64,000 nt of DNA from Tupaia tana (GCA_026018925.1 JAKSZU010000133.1:62001-126000); one strand, 5' to 3'; positions 43,395 to 57,625 are shown, counted from the stretch's first letter. Notes: generated from the letters alone by a model not told the origin. Program-made: numbers and translations.

Positions 43395-44035
43395 CTTCAG
43401 TTTGGTTTCATGGGACTTTAAGATGAACTCACACCCCCCCACACACACTCCACCTGCAAACCGGATCGAGCTGGTCAGCAGTTCTGGACACCAGGCTGCC
43501 TGTGGCTGCAGGTCCTTCTGCTCAGAAACTTCATGCATCCCCACCCCTGCTCTACTCTGGGCTTCAATTTGGTTTCGTGGGACTTTAACATAAACTCGCA
43601 CCCCCAACACCCCACCTGCAAACCGGATCGAGTCGGCCAGCAGTTCTGGACAGGAGGCTGCCTGCGACTGCAGGACCTTCCACCCAGGACCCGTCATTCA
43701 TCCTCTGACCCTTCCCCACTTGCCTTTGGACTATCTGAATTTTGGTGTTTTGAATAGCACACGGCATGCATTGCGTGCTGCGTGATTTGTTTTGTTTTGT
43801 TTTGTTTTGTTTTTCTTTGCTCTTGAGGTGTTGCTTATTAGGTCAGTTGGAGGCTCACCACTTCTTAGAATTGGGGAGGACTTTGGGTCACCCATGACCA
43901 GTGACAACAGTACATGGTACTGTTGAGCAACATTTAGGTCAACAATAAGAGAAATCATCAATTTTCTAATTCTCTATGAATTTTAACACTCAGAGATACC
44001 TTAAATAAGTTAGGAAGCAACATATAGATCACCTG
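43395..44035 (+). promoter_or_regulatory. L1 5' UTR with ~167-bp monomers
   Basis: Two diverged tandem units start cttcagtttggtttc at 43395 and cttcaatttggtttc at 43562; shared blocks are gcaaaccggatcgag and agcagttctggaca. They precede an L1 ORF1 on the same strand by about 300 bp. The unit resembles neither the 127-bp nor the ~227-bp monomers in this window. A (ttttg)n stretch follows at 43791-43815. Confidence 0.7.
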
Positions 44036-45000
44036 GTGACTAGGAACAATTGCAGAGATTCAAGAAGTATGAGCAACCAACAAAAGGCCTCTCCCCCAAA
44101 GGAAATCATCAAGCCTACATCACCCACAGTCAATACAATGGACGTTGTGGACATGTCTGATAAGGAATTTAGAATATTTGTAGTGACCAAACTAACTGAG
44201 ATGGAAGAGAAAAGAGACAAAGAGCTCCAGGAGATGAGAAAGTCCTTTCATGATTTGAAAGAAGAAATAGATACCTTAAATAAGAACCAGATGGAACTTC
44301 TAGGGTTGAAGAATGTGATACAGGAAATCAAAACCTCCCTTGAAAGTATTAAAAGTAGGTTAGACCAGGCAGAAGATCAAATCTCTAATGTAGAAGACAA
44401 AACATCTGACCTAGAAAAAAGCATCAAGAAGATTGAGAAAACAACCATTAAAAATGAGGATAATATACAAGGAATACTGGATAAAATCAAGTGCCCCAAC
44501 ATCTGGATAATTGGTATTCCAGAAGAGGAAGAAAATAATAAGGGCCTAGATAATTTATTCCATGAAATCCTGGAAGAAAACTTTCCAAACCTAAAAAGGC
44601 ATTTGGATATCCAGACCCAAGAAATACATAGGACCCCGAGTAGAATCAACTCAAGAAGATCCTCTCCAAGGCACATCATAGCCAGACTGGCAAAAGCAAC
44701 AAAGACAAGATACTAAAGTTGGCAAGAGGGAAACGTGAAGTTACTTACAAAGGTCACCCAATCAGGCTAACATCGGTTCTCTCGGCAGAAACAATGCAGG
44801 CAGGGAAAGAATGGGGAAATATAGTCAAAGTGTTGAATGAAAAACAATTTCAACCAAGAATACTGTACCCGGCAAGATTATCATTCATATGAGAAAAAAA
44901 GATTAAAATAATTTTAGATAAACAAAATTTGAAGGAATTTACCAACTCCAGACCAGCTCTGCAAGAGGTTCTGAAGGGAGTACTATACCAGGACAACTAA
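44036..45000 (+). pseudogene. L1 ORF1, frameshifted
   Basis: Open from 44036 to 44716 (226 codons) with the coiled coil (SLESIKSRLDQAEDQIS), RRM-like IIGIPEEEENN and RNSRRSSPRHIIARLAK-type segment, then a frameshift near 44700. The C-terminal domain continues in another frame to the stop near 45000 (caacctaag-like, aggacaactaa). It is more diverged from the intact ORF1 than the copy at 2.3-3.2 kb. Confidence 0.9.
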
Positions 45001-45046
45001 AAAGTCAGACAGACAGTTATATGAGAACAAAAAGCAACCAAGAAAA

Positions 45047-46290
45047 ATGGCTCACTTAACGATAGGATCAGGTACAGAAATATCGATAATTATATTGAAT
45101 GTCAATGGATTAAATTCTCCAATTAAGAGACATAGACTGGCCAAATGAATAAGAAAACAGAAACCCTCTATCTGTTGATTACAAGAAACTCACCTTGGGA
45201 CCAGCAGTTAACGTAATGGCTATCTCACTGGACTCCCACATAGTCGACTGCGGTTCGAGTCCTGGACATGGTGGCTTAAACTCACGCCGGGCGCGTGTGC
45301 ATGTGTGCCCAAGAGGAGAATGGATTGCGGTGTGGCCATCCCCCTTGGGGGGTGATTTCTCGCTTCCTGTCTCTCTCTCTCTCTGTCTCTCTGGCGAGCA
45401 CATGCACATGCACCCTATAGCAAAACCTCTCCAAAAAAAGAAAAAAAAAAAGAAACTCACCTTATGGATAAAGACATACATAGACTAAAAGTAAAGAGCT
45501 GGAAAAGATATTCCATGTAAATGGAAATCAAAAGAGGGCTGGAGTAGTGATATTGATTTCAGACAAAATAGATTTCAAGGCAAAGACAGTAAGAAGAGAC
45601 AAAGAAGGGCAATATATAATAGTAAATAGGGTAATCCAGCAAGAAGACATAAGGCTTATAAATATCTATGCACCCAACTCAGGCGCACCTAAATATGTGA
45701 AGGAAAGACTGCTGGAGCTAAAAGGAGAGATAGGAAGAAATATTACAATTGTTGGAGATGTCAACACCCCATTATCTCCTTTAGACAGATCTTCTAGGCA
45801 GAAAATAGAGAGATACAGGACCTAAATGATACTATAAATGGAATGGGCTTGACAGATATCTATAGAACTTTCCACCCTACGTCCACAACATACTCATTTT
45901 TTTCAGCCCGGCATGGAACATTTTCAAAGATTGACAGATGTTAGGACACAAATTAAGCCTTCACAGATTTGAAGGCATAGAAACTATATCCAGCATCTTC
46001 TCTGACCATGATGGAATTAAACTCAAGATTAATTTGAAGAAACAACCCCGAAAATACACAAACACATGGAAACTGAACAACCTACTTCTGAATGACTTCT
46101 TCACTACTGAAGAAATTAAGGCTGAAATTAAAAAAATGTATGGAAACAAGTGATGATGAGTACACAAGTGTCCATAATCTATGGGACACAGCAAAAACAG
46201 TCATAATAGGGAAATTCATAGCAATTAGTGCACATAAGACTAGGATGGAAAGCATTTCTATATATGAAAAATAAGTAGAACGAAGTAGAA
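45047..46290 (+). pseudogene. L1 ORF2 endonuclease part, broken
   Basis: Starts atggctcacttaacg and follows the endonuclease domain in pieces: attatattgaatgtcaatgg, caagaaactcacctt (the QETH site, interrupted by a SINE), then open stretches 45547-45825 and 45938-46153 with [20 protein letters not shown] and [10 protein letters not shown]. Stops and frameshifts separate them. At about 46246 it jumps to a much later part of ORF2. Confidence 0.88.
45197..45452 (+). mobile_element. SINE-A inside the L1 endonuclease region
   Basis: From gggaccagcagttaacg to ccctatagcaaaacctctcc and an A-rich tail; a short deletion affects the gatcccgag block. The flanks repeat aagaaactcacctt (45182-45195 and about 45451-45465). 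Confidence 0.95.
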
Positions 46291-46965
46291 CTGAAGAAAG
46301 GAACCCCTTTCACCATAGCCACAAGGTGTATAAGATACCTAGGGAAAAACCTAACTAAGAAAGTCAAAGACCTTTATAAAGAAAACTATGAAAATCTTTA
46401 AAAAGATATTAAAAGCGACATAAAAAAGTGGAAGGACATCCTATGTTCCTGGATTGGAAGAATTAACATAATCAAAATGGCAATTCTACCCAAATTAATC
46501 TACGTGTTTAATGCAATTCCAATCAAAATACCAGAAATATTCTTCATAGATCTAGAAAAGATAATCATAGAATTTGTCTGGAATCATAAAAGACCTCGTA
46601 TTGCAAAAGCAATCCTGCGCAAGAAGTATGGAGTAGGAGGCATATCACTCCCTGATCCCAAGATATACTATAAAGCTGTGGTCATCAAGACAGCATGATA
46701 TTGGCATAGAAACAGACATGTGGACCAATGGAATAGAATAGAGACCCCAGAAATAACCATTGGGAAAAGGAAAATCTCTTTAGTAAATGGTGCTGGAAAA
46801 ACTGGGTATCCACCTGCAGAAACATGAAACTGAAACTCCATCTTTCACCATTTACAAAAATCAACTCAAAATGGATCAAAGATCTGAACCTAAGACCTCA
46901 AACAATAAAACTACTGGTGGAAAATGCTGGGGAAACTCTGGGAGACATTGGAGTAGGCAAAGTCT

Positions 46966-46966
<1 letters not shown>

Positions 46967-47034
<68 letters not shown>
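46967..47034. repeat. long T-run (about 66 T)
   Basis: An uninterrupted homopolymer at the tail of the reverse SINE-A. Length is uncertain because such runs are error-prone in sequencing. Confidence 0.9.
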
Positions 47035-47035
<1 letters not shown>

Positions 47036-47273
47036 AGAGGTTTTTGCTATAGGGTTTGTGCATTCGCCAGACAGACAGAGAGACAGAAAGAAATCACCCC
47101 CTGGGGGGGAGGATGGCCACGCCGCAATTCGTTCTCCTCCATTCTCCTCTTGGGATTTTGGGCACACATGCACACGTGCCCAGCGTGAATTTTAAGCCAC
47201 TGGGTCCGGGACGTGAACCATTGTCAACTACATGGGAGTCCAGCGACATAGCCATTACGCTAACTGCTGGTCC
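46968..47273 (-). mobile_element. SINE-A with a very long A-tail
   Basis: Reverse copy, tail at left (T-run), then gagaggtttttgctatagg, cacgccgcaattcg, gttttgggcac-like, and aactgctggtccc at right. Flanked by aaagtcttctt (about 46960) and caagtcttctt (47274), a target duplication in L1 ORF2. Confidence 0.95.
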
Positions 47274-48792
47274 CAAGTCTTCTTAAATAAGACTCCCAAA
47301 GCACAGACAGTAATTTCTAAAATAGACAAGTGGGACTATATTAGACGAAGAAGTTTCTGCTCAGCAAAGGACATAGTAACAAGTGTGAGTCAACAACCCT
47401 CAGAATGGGAAAATAGTTTTGTTAAATATGCCTCAGACAAGGGACTGATAACCAGAATACACAGGAAACTCAAGTGCCTTATGTGAAAAAAAAATGATTA
47501 ACCCAATTAAAAGATGGGAAAATGAGCTGAACAAAAATCTCTCTAAGGAAGACTTATGAACAGCCAAAAAGCATATGAGGCGATGCTCAACATCCCTCAT
47601 CATAAGAGAGATGCAGATAAAAACCACAATGAGATACCACCTAACCCCTGTCAGAATGGCAAAGATTAAGAATATAAAAAGTGATAAATGTTGGCCAGGA
47701 TGTGGTTAAAACAGGAACTCTCCTACACTGTTGGTGGGATTTTAAACTGGTTCAACCACTGTGGAGAACAATATGGAGGTTCCTCAAAGATCTACAAATA
47801 GAACTACCATTTGATCCAGCAATTCCACTTCTGGGTATCTACACAAAGGACAGGAGAATGCTCAGTCAGAAAAGTGCTTGCACATCAATGTTATTGCAGC
47901 ATTATTCACGATTGCCAAGACATGGAACCAAACTAAATGTCCACAAACTGATGAATGGATTGGAAAAGTGTGGTATATATACTCTATGGAATACTACTCA
48001 GCCATAAAAAATATCAAGACCCTGGCATTTGATAGAAAGTGGTCAGATATGGAGGATCTATAGCTGAGTGAAGTAAGCCAGGATATGAAAGAAAGATATT
48101 GTATGTATCCACTTAATATATACCAACCATCCACACTCTATGGTAGAGAGCGAAATATTGGAGGACATACAAGCAGTGAAAATACTTAACGAGAATAAGA
48201 AAGTGTGGGGTGGGGGGTTGAAGAGAAGAGGATAGAAAAAGATAGCAAGAGAAGAAACAGAGAGGCAGGACATTAGTGGGACACAGATATGGCTACCTGT
48301 TGATGATGACGTTTATAGTATTCTCAACTGGATTGGTCTGAGAAGTATTTCATGATGGGTAAAGTCTTTTTACAAGCAAAATGAGAAATAGTGATTGGTT
48401 AAAAAACTAATTGGAATAATAATATTAATGAACGGGAAAAACAATGAAAAGATATTGAGTGATGAAGTGGGGATTTTAATGTCTCGGTATTGACTGACAT
48501 GCAGGGCACTCCCTTTTGAAAAAGCAATGTAATACACTGTACAGTTATATGCAATTCAATGTAATATAAACAAGATTATGATGATAATACATAAAAAAGA
48601 AATAGATGGATGAATAAATATTATGTATGCATTATATTATTAAATGTGATATAAAATATCACATTTTGTGTATGTATTATTTCATATTCTCATATCTGTA
48701 TTTCATATTTTAACATTTTCAAAGAACAAGTAAACATATGGTAAACATTTGTAATGGGAAAATAGTTGAAAGATACCAAAATTAACATTATT

Positions 48793-48983
48793 ATTTTTCA
48801 AAGGATTATTTAATCTTATTTATTATTATTATTTTTAAATTTGCTACAGGGCACTTGCCCTCACCATGGGGTGAGTAGAGAGAGAGAATGTGAGAAAGTA
48901 AGCTGCTAAGTCTGGGACTTGACCAAGGTCAGCCATGTGGGAGTCAAGCACCTTAACCACCTCACCACTTGCTAGACCCACAC
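48793..48983 (-). mobile_element. SINE-B
   Basis: On the + strand: A/T-rich tail with (tta)n, ttgctacagggcacttgccc, gagagagagaatgtgag, ggtcagccatgtgggag, ccaccTcaccacttgct order. Flanked by aattaacattatt and aattaacattgtt. Confidence 0.9.
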
Positions 48984-50400
48984 AATTAACATTGTTGAAA
49001 TGCAAAAAGTCTTTTCAAAATCTCAGACCCATCACCAGATCTAATGGGACTAAATCTGGGAAACAATATCTAAGTGAAGCAGGAAAGTATTTTGATGCTT
49101 AAATGCACAGGAAGGACCCAATGTTGTACTTTGCGTCTGGCAATCCTGAGATTGATTCTGATCTGAATATTGAGGAGTGTTCAACTTGTAGATTTTCATT
49201 TTGATAACACATCAGTCAACACCTGGAAAATCTCTGGGGTCTCACTGTGCTAACACCAGAGTTCTCCTAAATATTATAATTGACAGACTTCATAATATTT
49301 GAATGTCATTTCTCCAATATTTACTTATTCAACAATTATTAGTTCAGACCTGTTTTCTCATATTCTGACTCATTTTCTCATATATTGACATTTCAGGCCA
49401 GATGATTGTGGTGAGGGATGTCCTATGTGTGGTAGGATGCTTTGAAGCATCCCTGGCCTCTAATAACTACATACCAGTGACAACTCAAGATCTTTCCCCT
49501 GAGATTTTCACATGTACACATGCCTGCAGTCAGGGACAAAAGTTTATTGGGATACAAAGTTGCTCTTTGTTAACCACCAGTGCCTAAACTAGCAATTGTG
49601 TAAAAGAATCACTCAGACTTTTTGGTTAGAATTTTTAGAAATAATCACGTCCAGTTATCATTATGCTCGATTCTTTACCCCCATCAGAGCCTTCTTTGGT
49701 TCTATGGTACGGGGATGCCACCACATGGGCAATATCATTAGACACCTCAGCCTTCCCTGGAAACAAGACTGCAGGTGAGCCACAACATATCCTCAGATTC
49801 TTGATTAATTTTGACCCGAGCCATTTCATTTTATCTATACTTTTGCATAATATTTTATCAAGATAGTGCTTCACCAATTTCTATATCAATGAAGAGGTAC
49901 TGATTTTCTCTGGGTCCATGCAATGGACAAAGGAAGAATAGATCATCACAATTTCCTTTCTGCTTCTTTGATTATTAGCCCAGCTCTTGTTCATGGCCAA
50001 ACTTAAGCAAATACCCACCTCATACAAACAATCTTAATGAATTTTTAGAAAGCCCAGGGAGAACCAAGCTGAGGCCTCAAAGGGAGACATGCTTATCACA
50101 AAGGCAGAAACAGAAACCAAGGAAGAAATCCTGAAAAAGAGATGAAATGTAGGAGAAAATAGTGTGGAAGGAGTTGAGGTACATGGCCTTTGGGAAGTGA
50201 TGTAACATATGCATGTGGGAGAGAGAAAAAGAGAGGAGTGTCCTGCACAGAATCTAACTTCCTCCAGTCTCCCAGCCTATCAGACCCTAGGCACTTTGCA
50301 TGTATGGCCAGCATGTTTCAGGCCAATCAGGCTGAGAATTTGAACCACAGTACCCATACGGCTTCCAGCACCATGGTCTGACAGGTCACCATGTGGAATA
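48984..50400. other. no gene found
   Basis: About 1.4 kb of unassigned sequence. Frames up to 80 codons (49635-49877 on -) show no recognised domain. Confidence 0.4.
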
Positions 50401-50640
50401 ACATGACTGTACCTGCATTCCCATTCTTATTGAAGTGTTATTCACAATATCCATAATACAGAAACCACCTAAGTCTAAAACAGAAAAATGAATGAAATAA
50501 ATGTTTACATACACAATGGAATGATATGACTTTAAAAGAGGGACAATCCTGTCATTTTCAACTACATAACAAATTTGAAGGACATTTTGCTCAATGAACA
50601 AAGCTAGATATTATTTTTATTTTTCTGATAATTTTTTAAA
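50401..50640 (+). mobile_element. ancient L1 ORF2 3' end
   Basis: Blocks such as attcttattgaagtgttatt, cacaatatccataatacag, ttacatacacaatggaatg and acattttgctcaatgaa follow the order of the ORF2 end (compare 14340-14520). Confidence 0.55.
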
Positions 50641-50685
50641 TTGTGAAAAATTCTAAGTATTTATGTTGTGCACATATTTTTGGTT

Positions 50686-50688
<3 letters not shown>

Positions 50689-50723
<35 letters not shown>
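50689..50723. repeat. (ttta)n microsatellite
   Basis: About eight uninterrupted ttta units in A+T-rich DNA. Confidence 0.9.
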
Positions 50724-50726
<3 letters not shown>

Positions 50727-50846
50727 TGTTGTGAACATCTTACAAATATCTCTATATCATGGAATGACTAAATGAAGATAACTGCATATGCACTACTGCA
50801 GATATCAATTATTTTTGTGGTAAGAACACTAAAAACTCATCTTCTT

Positions 50847-51119
50847 GGGAACCAGCAGTTAGCATAATGGCTATGTCGCTGGACTCCCACGTAGTCGACC
50901 ACGGTTCGCGTCCCGGACCCGGTGGCTTAGAACTCACGCCGGGCGCGTGTGCGTGCGTGCCCAAGATCCCGAGAGGAGAATGGAGGAGAAGGGATTGTGG
51001 CGTGACCATCCCTTCTGGGGGGTGATTTCTCGCTTTCTGTCTCTATGTCTCTCTCTGTCTGTCTGGCAAGCGCACGCGCCCTATAGCGAAAAAAAACTCT
51101 CAAAAAAAAAAAAAAAAAC
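50847..51119 (+). mobile_element. SINE-A, first of two at one site
   Basis: Near-consensus copy, from gggaaccagcagttagc to ccctatagcgaaaaa and a long A-run. Flanked by ctcatcttctt (50837-50846) and cctcatcttctttt (51121-51134). Confidence 0.96.
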
Positions 51120-51134
51120 ACCTCATCTTCTTTT

Positions 51135-51384
51135 GGGACCAGCAGTTAGTGTAATGGCTATGTCACTGGACTCCCACGTAGTTGACCGCAGTTCAAGTCC
51201 TGGACCTGGTGGCTTAAACTCACGCCAGGTGCATGTACGTGCATGCCCAAGATCCCGAGAGGAGAATGGAGGAGAAGGGATTGTGGTGTGGTCATCCCCT
51301 CTGGGGGGTGATTTCTCACTTTCTATCTCTCTGTTTCTCTCTGTCTGTCTGGCGTGCACACGCGCCCTATAGCAAAAACCTCTC

Positions 51385-51425
<41 letters not shown>
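51135..51425 (+). mobile_element. SINE-A, second of two at one site
   Basis: From gggaccagcagttagtg to ccctatagcaaaaacctctcc and about 40 A. Flanked by cctcatcttct on both sides (51121 and 51427). It shares the target sequence of the preceding SINE. Confidence 0.96.
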
Positions 51426-51428
<3 letters not shown>

Positions 51429-52400
51429 CATCTTCTCAGTAATTTTCAGGTGTACAATATTTTGCTATTAACATGGTTCCCATGTTGGTCACAGGTATAA
51501 ATAGAACTATCCCAGTAGTTAACAGATTAAATGTTAACTGAAGTCACCATGTTGTATAGTAGATGCAGCTGCACAGAACCAGTTTATTAGTGCTACTCAA
51601 AAGGTCCCCAGTTCCCTGAATTATTTTTTCTGAGTGAAAATACACAGAATACTTGACTGTTCTGTGACTCAGCCAACTCAGGTTTCTACTGCAACTTTGG
51701 ACCCAAGTTGGTGTCTGAAATGTTCTAAGAAAATTTTCAAGTCACTGTTCAAGTTTTATAGGTTGTCTCTCAAAATACTGAAAGATCAAACATGCTGTTA
51801 AATGTGTAAAAACTATTCCTGCCCCTGGAACGTATTTTTAAATACTTACATTTACCTTCTAGGCCCATCCTCCATAAGGACATACCTAGGTATAACATTC
51901 CACCCATTGTCTATCATGAAGACTCTGCAGTTCCTGTTTGTAACTTTCTCCAACAAATGCTTTTGACTATTCATCTTGGAAACTTATGTCGCTGTTTCTT
52001 ACTTGGCCATCCCACGTGATCCCATGTCAGGATGGTATGGGTTTTCCCTTGGGGAAACATCCCTGCTGCTGTTTTTGGAATACATTCAGCCGCATGATTG
52101 GCCACGCAGAAAACTGTAGAAGTCAAGGTAGTGTAAAACAAAATTAATCTCCTTGGTAAAAGCTAAAATAATTTTATGTAATATATTTCAGAGAACTTAG
52201 TGGTTATACTAAAGTCAAATATCATAGGCCTTAGGTTAAAAGGGAATACAGTAACACAAAAATGTTATATACTGATGAAATTGTCAATTCATGAAGAAGA
52301 AATGATCATGGAAATACACTGATGGAATCACAGGGCCTAGAAATATAAGAACCGTACATGGACATAATAAAGGTGGTAAGTTGGTAGTTTTACTTCTCTT
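51426..52400. other. no gene found; possible ancient L1 3' UTR
   Basis: The part around 51540-51570 (gtcaccatgttgtatagtag) recalls old L1 3' UTR sequence. The remainder is unassigned. Confidence 0.35.
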
Positions 52401-52740
52401 CAGATAATAGAACCTCTAGACAGAGAATAAGTAATAGATAAAGGGATTTTTTATGAACTAGAGCAAACATATAAAGTAAAGTTTGCATAAACAGTAAAAC
52501 CTCCATTTTTGTCAAGTGTACATGAATCTTCTTGAATACTGAACATATGTTAGGCCATATAGAACAATTCTCAGTAAACTTAAAAAGATTGAAATTTTAC
52601 AAAATATATTTATTGACAGTTATGGAAGAGAGCTAAAAATTAAAAACAAAGATTGCTAGGAAATTACAAATATGCATATATTTAAAAACCACAACCAATT
52701 TTTGAAAGAACAATATACAAATGAAATTAGAAATTACTTT
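52400..52740 (+). mobile_element. ancient L1 ORF2 endonuclease fragment
   Basis: The order gaacatatgttaggccatat, ctcagtaaacttaaaaagat, gaaattttacaaaatat and aaattagaaatta-type blocks matches old L1 ORF2 in the second half of the endonuclease domain. No frame survives. Confidence 0.55.
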
Positions 52741-53019
52741 GAGTATTGTGCTTGTGGTCTTCTAGGCTCTTATATATTGCCCAAATGACAGAATTGTATG
52801 GTGGTGATTGCTGGACAATGATTAATTTTGCATACATATATTCTTGTCTTTCCATATGTTTATGGACTGATTCAATAGAATTGAAATCTACATGAGACCA
52901 AAGACATCTTTTTGACATATTGACTCCCTTTTGATATATGCCTTCTAATGACTTTAGTAGATCATAGCTTCGTTTTTAGATAAATTTCCACATTGTTTGC
53001 TTGTTTTGTTGCTGTTGTT

Positions 53020-53262
53020 AATATACTATAGAGTTCAAATGCTCACTTGAGATAGAAATACATAGAGAGGGAAAGTGAGAAATTACCACTCAGGTGAGAT
53101 GGTCAAACTGCAATCCCTTCTCCAATCTCCTGGGATTTGGGGAACACACACACACACACACACGTTATCAGCATGTTTTCAAGGCACTACTTCAGGGACT
53201 TGAACTGAGGAGTTGGTCACATGAAATCAAGCATCTTAATCTCCATGCCACCTGCTGGCACC
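53020..53262 (-). mobile_element. SINE-A, old copy
   Basis: On the + strand: gagatagaaatacatagag, aaattaccactcagg, aactgcaatcccttctcc, tgggatttggggaac, a (ac)n run (53144-53163), gggacttgaactgagg, atgccacctgctggc. Divergence from consensus is high. Confidence 0.75.
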
Positions 53263-53369
53263 TTATAGTGTTTTTTTTTTTAATTTTTATAATGGCTTTA
53301 CTAATTTATTCTTTTTACCAAAAGTGCCCCAGGATTATTTTATGCACATCCTCACAAACATTTTTCATT

Positions 53370-53535
53370 GTTATGTTTTTCATTTATTTTTTAATAGCCA
53401 TAGAGTATGTGTCCTCACCAGAGAGAGGGGAAAAATTATCGTTAATGGGGTATGGTCATGCTGCAATACATTCTCCATTTTGCCCACCCTGTCATGATAT
53501 TTGGTATGCATATGTATGTGCCTAACATGATTTAT
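53370..53535 (-). mobile_element. SINE-A, old 5'-truncated copy
   Basis: The + strand keeps agccatagagtatgtgtcc, caccagagagaggg, ggtatggtcatgctgcaat, cattctccattttg and gtatgcatatgtatgtgcc, then stops before the tRNA-like head. Confidence 0.6.
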
Positions 53536-53849
53536 AAAAAAATAATGTTTTATATTTTTCTGAGATAGATTTCAGACACCATTTTATTTACTTTTTTTAT
53601 AGTTTAACACACAGACTTTTTTATGTTTCTCATTTATTTATTATCACCATAATCCTGTTTATATTACATTGAATCATATATAACTTTACAGTGTATTACA
53701 TTTCTTTTTCCAGAAGGAATACCATGTGTATCAGTCAATATAGGGACATTAAAATCCCCATTTCATCATCCAATAACTTTTCATTTTTTCTGATTATCAT
53801 TGTTATTATTATTCCAATATTTTTTAAACAGTCAATCACTATTTTTCAT

Positions 53850-56310
<2,461 letters not shown>

Positions 56311-57237
56311 ACATTATCATCAACAGACAACTTTTCATTTTTGTGTCTATTAAGTGTGTTGTTTGTTCCCTGAATCCCTCCCTTCCACCCTCAATTACTC
56401 ATTCCCATTACCTCTTCCATACTGTCTCTAGTATCTGCAGTTGCCATCCCTGCTATTATACCTTCCAGTTCTTTCAGTTTTTTTTTTTTTCAATTATCAG
56501 CTCATATAGTTTTTAACAATAGGGAGCATAGATTCTATTCAGGGTTGGATTAAGGGTGGGTCTCGTGCAGTTCCGCAATTGTAGGTGAGTCTCCATGGAA
56601 TAGTTTCAGGAAAGCAGTTCTGGAAAGCATAGGTGATTATCAGTTGATATGGCACAGCATCCATCTTGTGATTACCGGGAATGGTGTTGTGGGGATCTGC
56701 AGCGTGAGTCATCCTCAGGTATCTGGCTTCCTTAAGAATGGTAGAGTAGTTCTTGTTTTTGGTTACCAGCCCTGCATTACTTCAGGGAAAAACAAGAACT
56801 ACTCTACCATTCTTAAGGAAGCCAGATACCTGAGGATGACTCACGCTGCAGATCCCCACAACACCATTCCCGGTAATCACAAGATGGATGCTGTGCCATA
56901 TCAACTGATAATCACCTATGCTTTCCAGAACTGCTTTCCTGAAACTATTCCATGGAGACTCACCTACAATTGCGGAACTGCACGAGACCCACCCTTAATC
57001 CAACCCTGAATAGAATCTATGCTCCCTATTGTTAAAAACTATATGAGCTGATAATTGAAAAAAAAAAAAACTGAAAGAACTGGAAGGTATAATAGCAGGG
57101 ATGGCAACTGCAGATACTAGAGACAGTATGGAAGAGGTAATGGGAATGAGTAATTGAGGGTGGAAGGGAGGGATTCAGGGAACAAACAACACACTTAATA
57201 GACACAAAAATGAAAAGTTGTCTGTTGATGATAATGT
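56311..57237. repeat. perfect-looking inverted repeat, 450-bp arms, 27-nt loop
   Basis: Left arm 56311-56760, loop 56761-56787 (ggttaccagc...cttcaggg), right arm 56788-57237. I compared the arms by eye and found no mismatch, including a 13-base T-run matched by a 13-base A-run. The outer half of each arm is L1 3' UTR sequence, minus strand at left and plus strand at right; the inner half is unfamiliar. Such a structure is either very recent, kept uniform by gene conversion, or an assembly or library fold-back artefact. Confidence 0.92.
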
Positions 57238-57395
57238 AACCATCATCTTCTCACTGTCCATAGGCAGGGAAAATCCTCCTATACAATATATTTCTCAATT
57301 GGTTTAAGACAGCTAAAGTTTCTTTCTGTTGCTTGTAGTTGCAAGTCCTTAATCCTAGTTTTCAGCTTCAGTTTGCCACCTGTGGCCAGCATCCA
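57238..57395. other. spacer, unassigned
   Basis: About 160 bp between palindrome and minisatellite, with tgtaaccatcatcttctcac and a pyrimidine block. No feature recognised. Confidence 0.3.
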
Positions 57396-57396
57396 T

Positions 57397-57625
57397 GCGC
57401 AGGCCTGGGAGGCCACACGCAGGCCCAGCGGCCACGCGCAGGCCCGGCGGCCACGCGCAGGCGCAGGCCTGGTGGCCGCACTCAGGCCCGGCGGCCACAC
57501 ACAGGCCCGGCAGCCACACGCAGGCCAGGGGGCCACGCGCAGGCCCAGTAGCCATGCACTGGCTCGGCGACCATGCTCAGGCCCGGCAGCCACGCACAGG
57601 CCCAGCGGCCACACGCCAGCCCTGA
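57397..57625. repeat. GC-rich ~21-bp minisatellite
   Basis: Roughly ten imperfect units of the type caggcccggcggccacgcg run through the stretch. All six frames are open or nearly so for compositional reasons, producing proline/alanine/arginine repeats on one strand and glycine/alanine/tryptophan on the other. They are not genes. Confidence 0.9.

Larger units (their letters stand above)
46246..48600 (+). pseudogene. L1 ORF2 thumb/C-terminal part and 3' UTR
   Basis: After the internal deletion (the fingers and palm including the FADD site are missing) the + strand continues from the atttctatatatgaaaaata block to the end of ORF2, with open stretches 46477-46698 ([20 protein letters not shown]) and 47681-48007 ([20 protein letters not shown]). 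The 3' UTR runs to about 48600. A SINE-A in reverse splits it at 46968-47272. Not functional. Confidence 0.87.

Noticed and set aside
56644..57009. 121-codon frame across the palindrome centre
   Set aside because: It crosses the inverted repeat and loop and shows no domain; it may not exist if the palindrome is an artefact.
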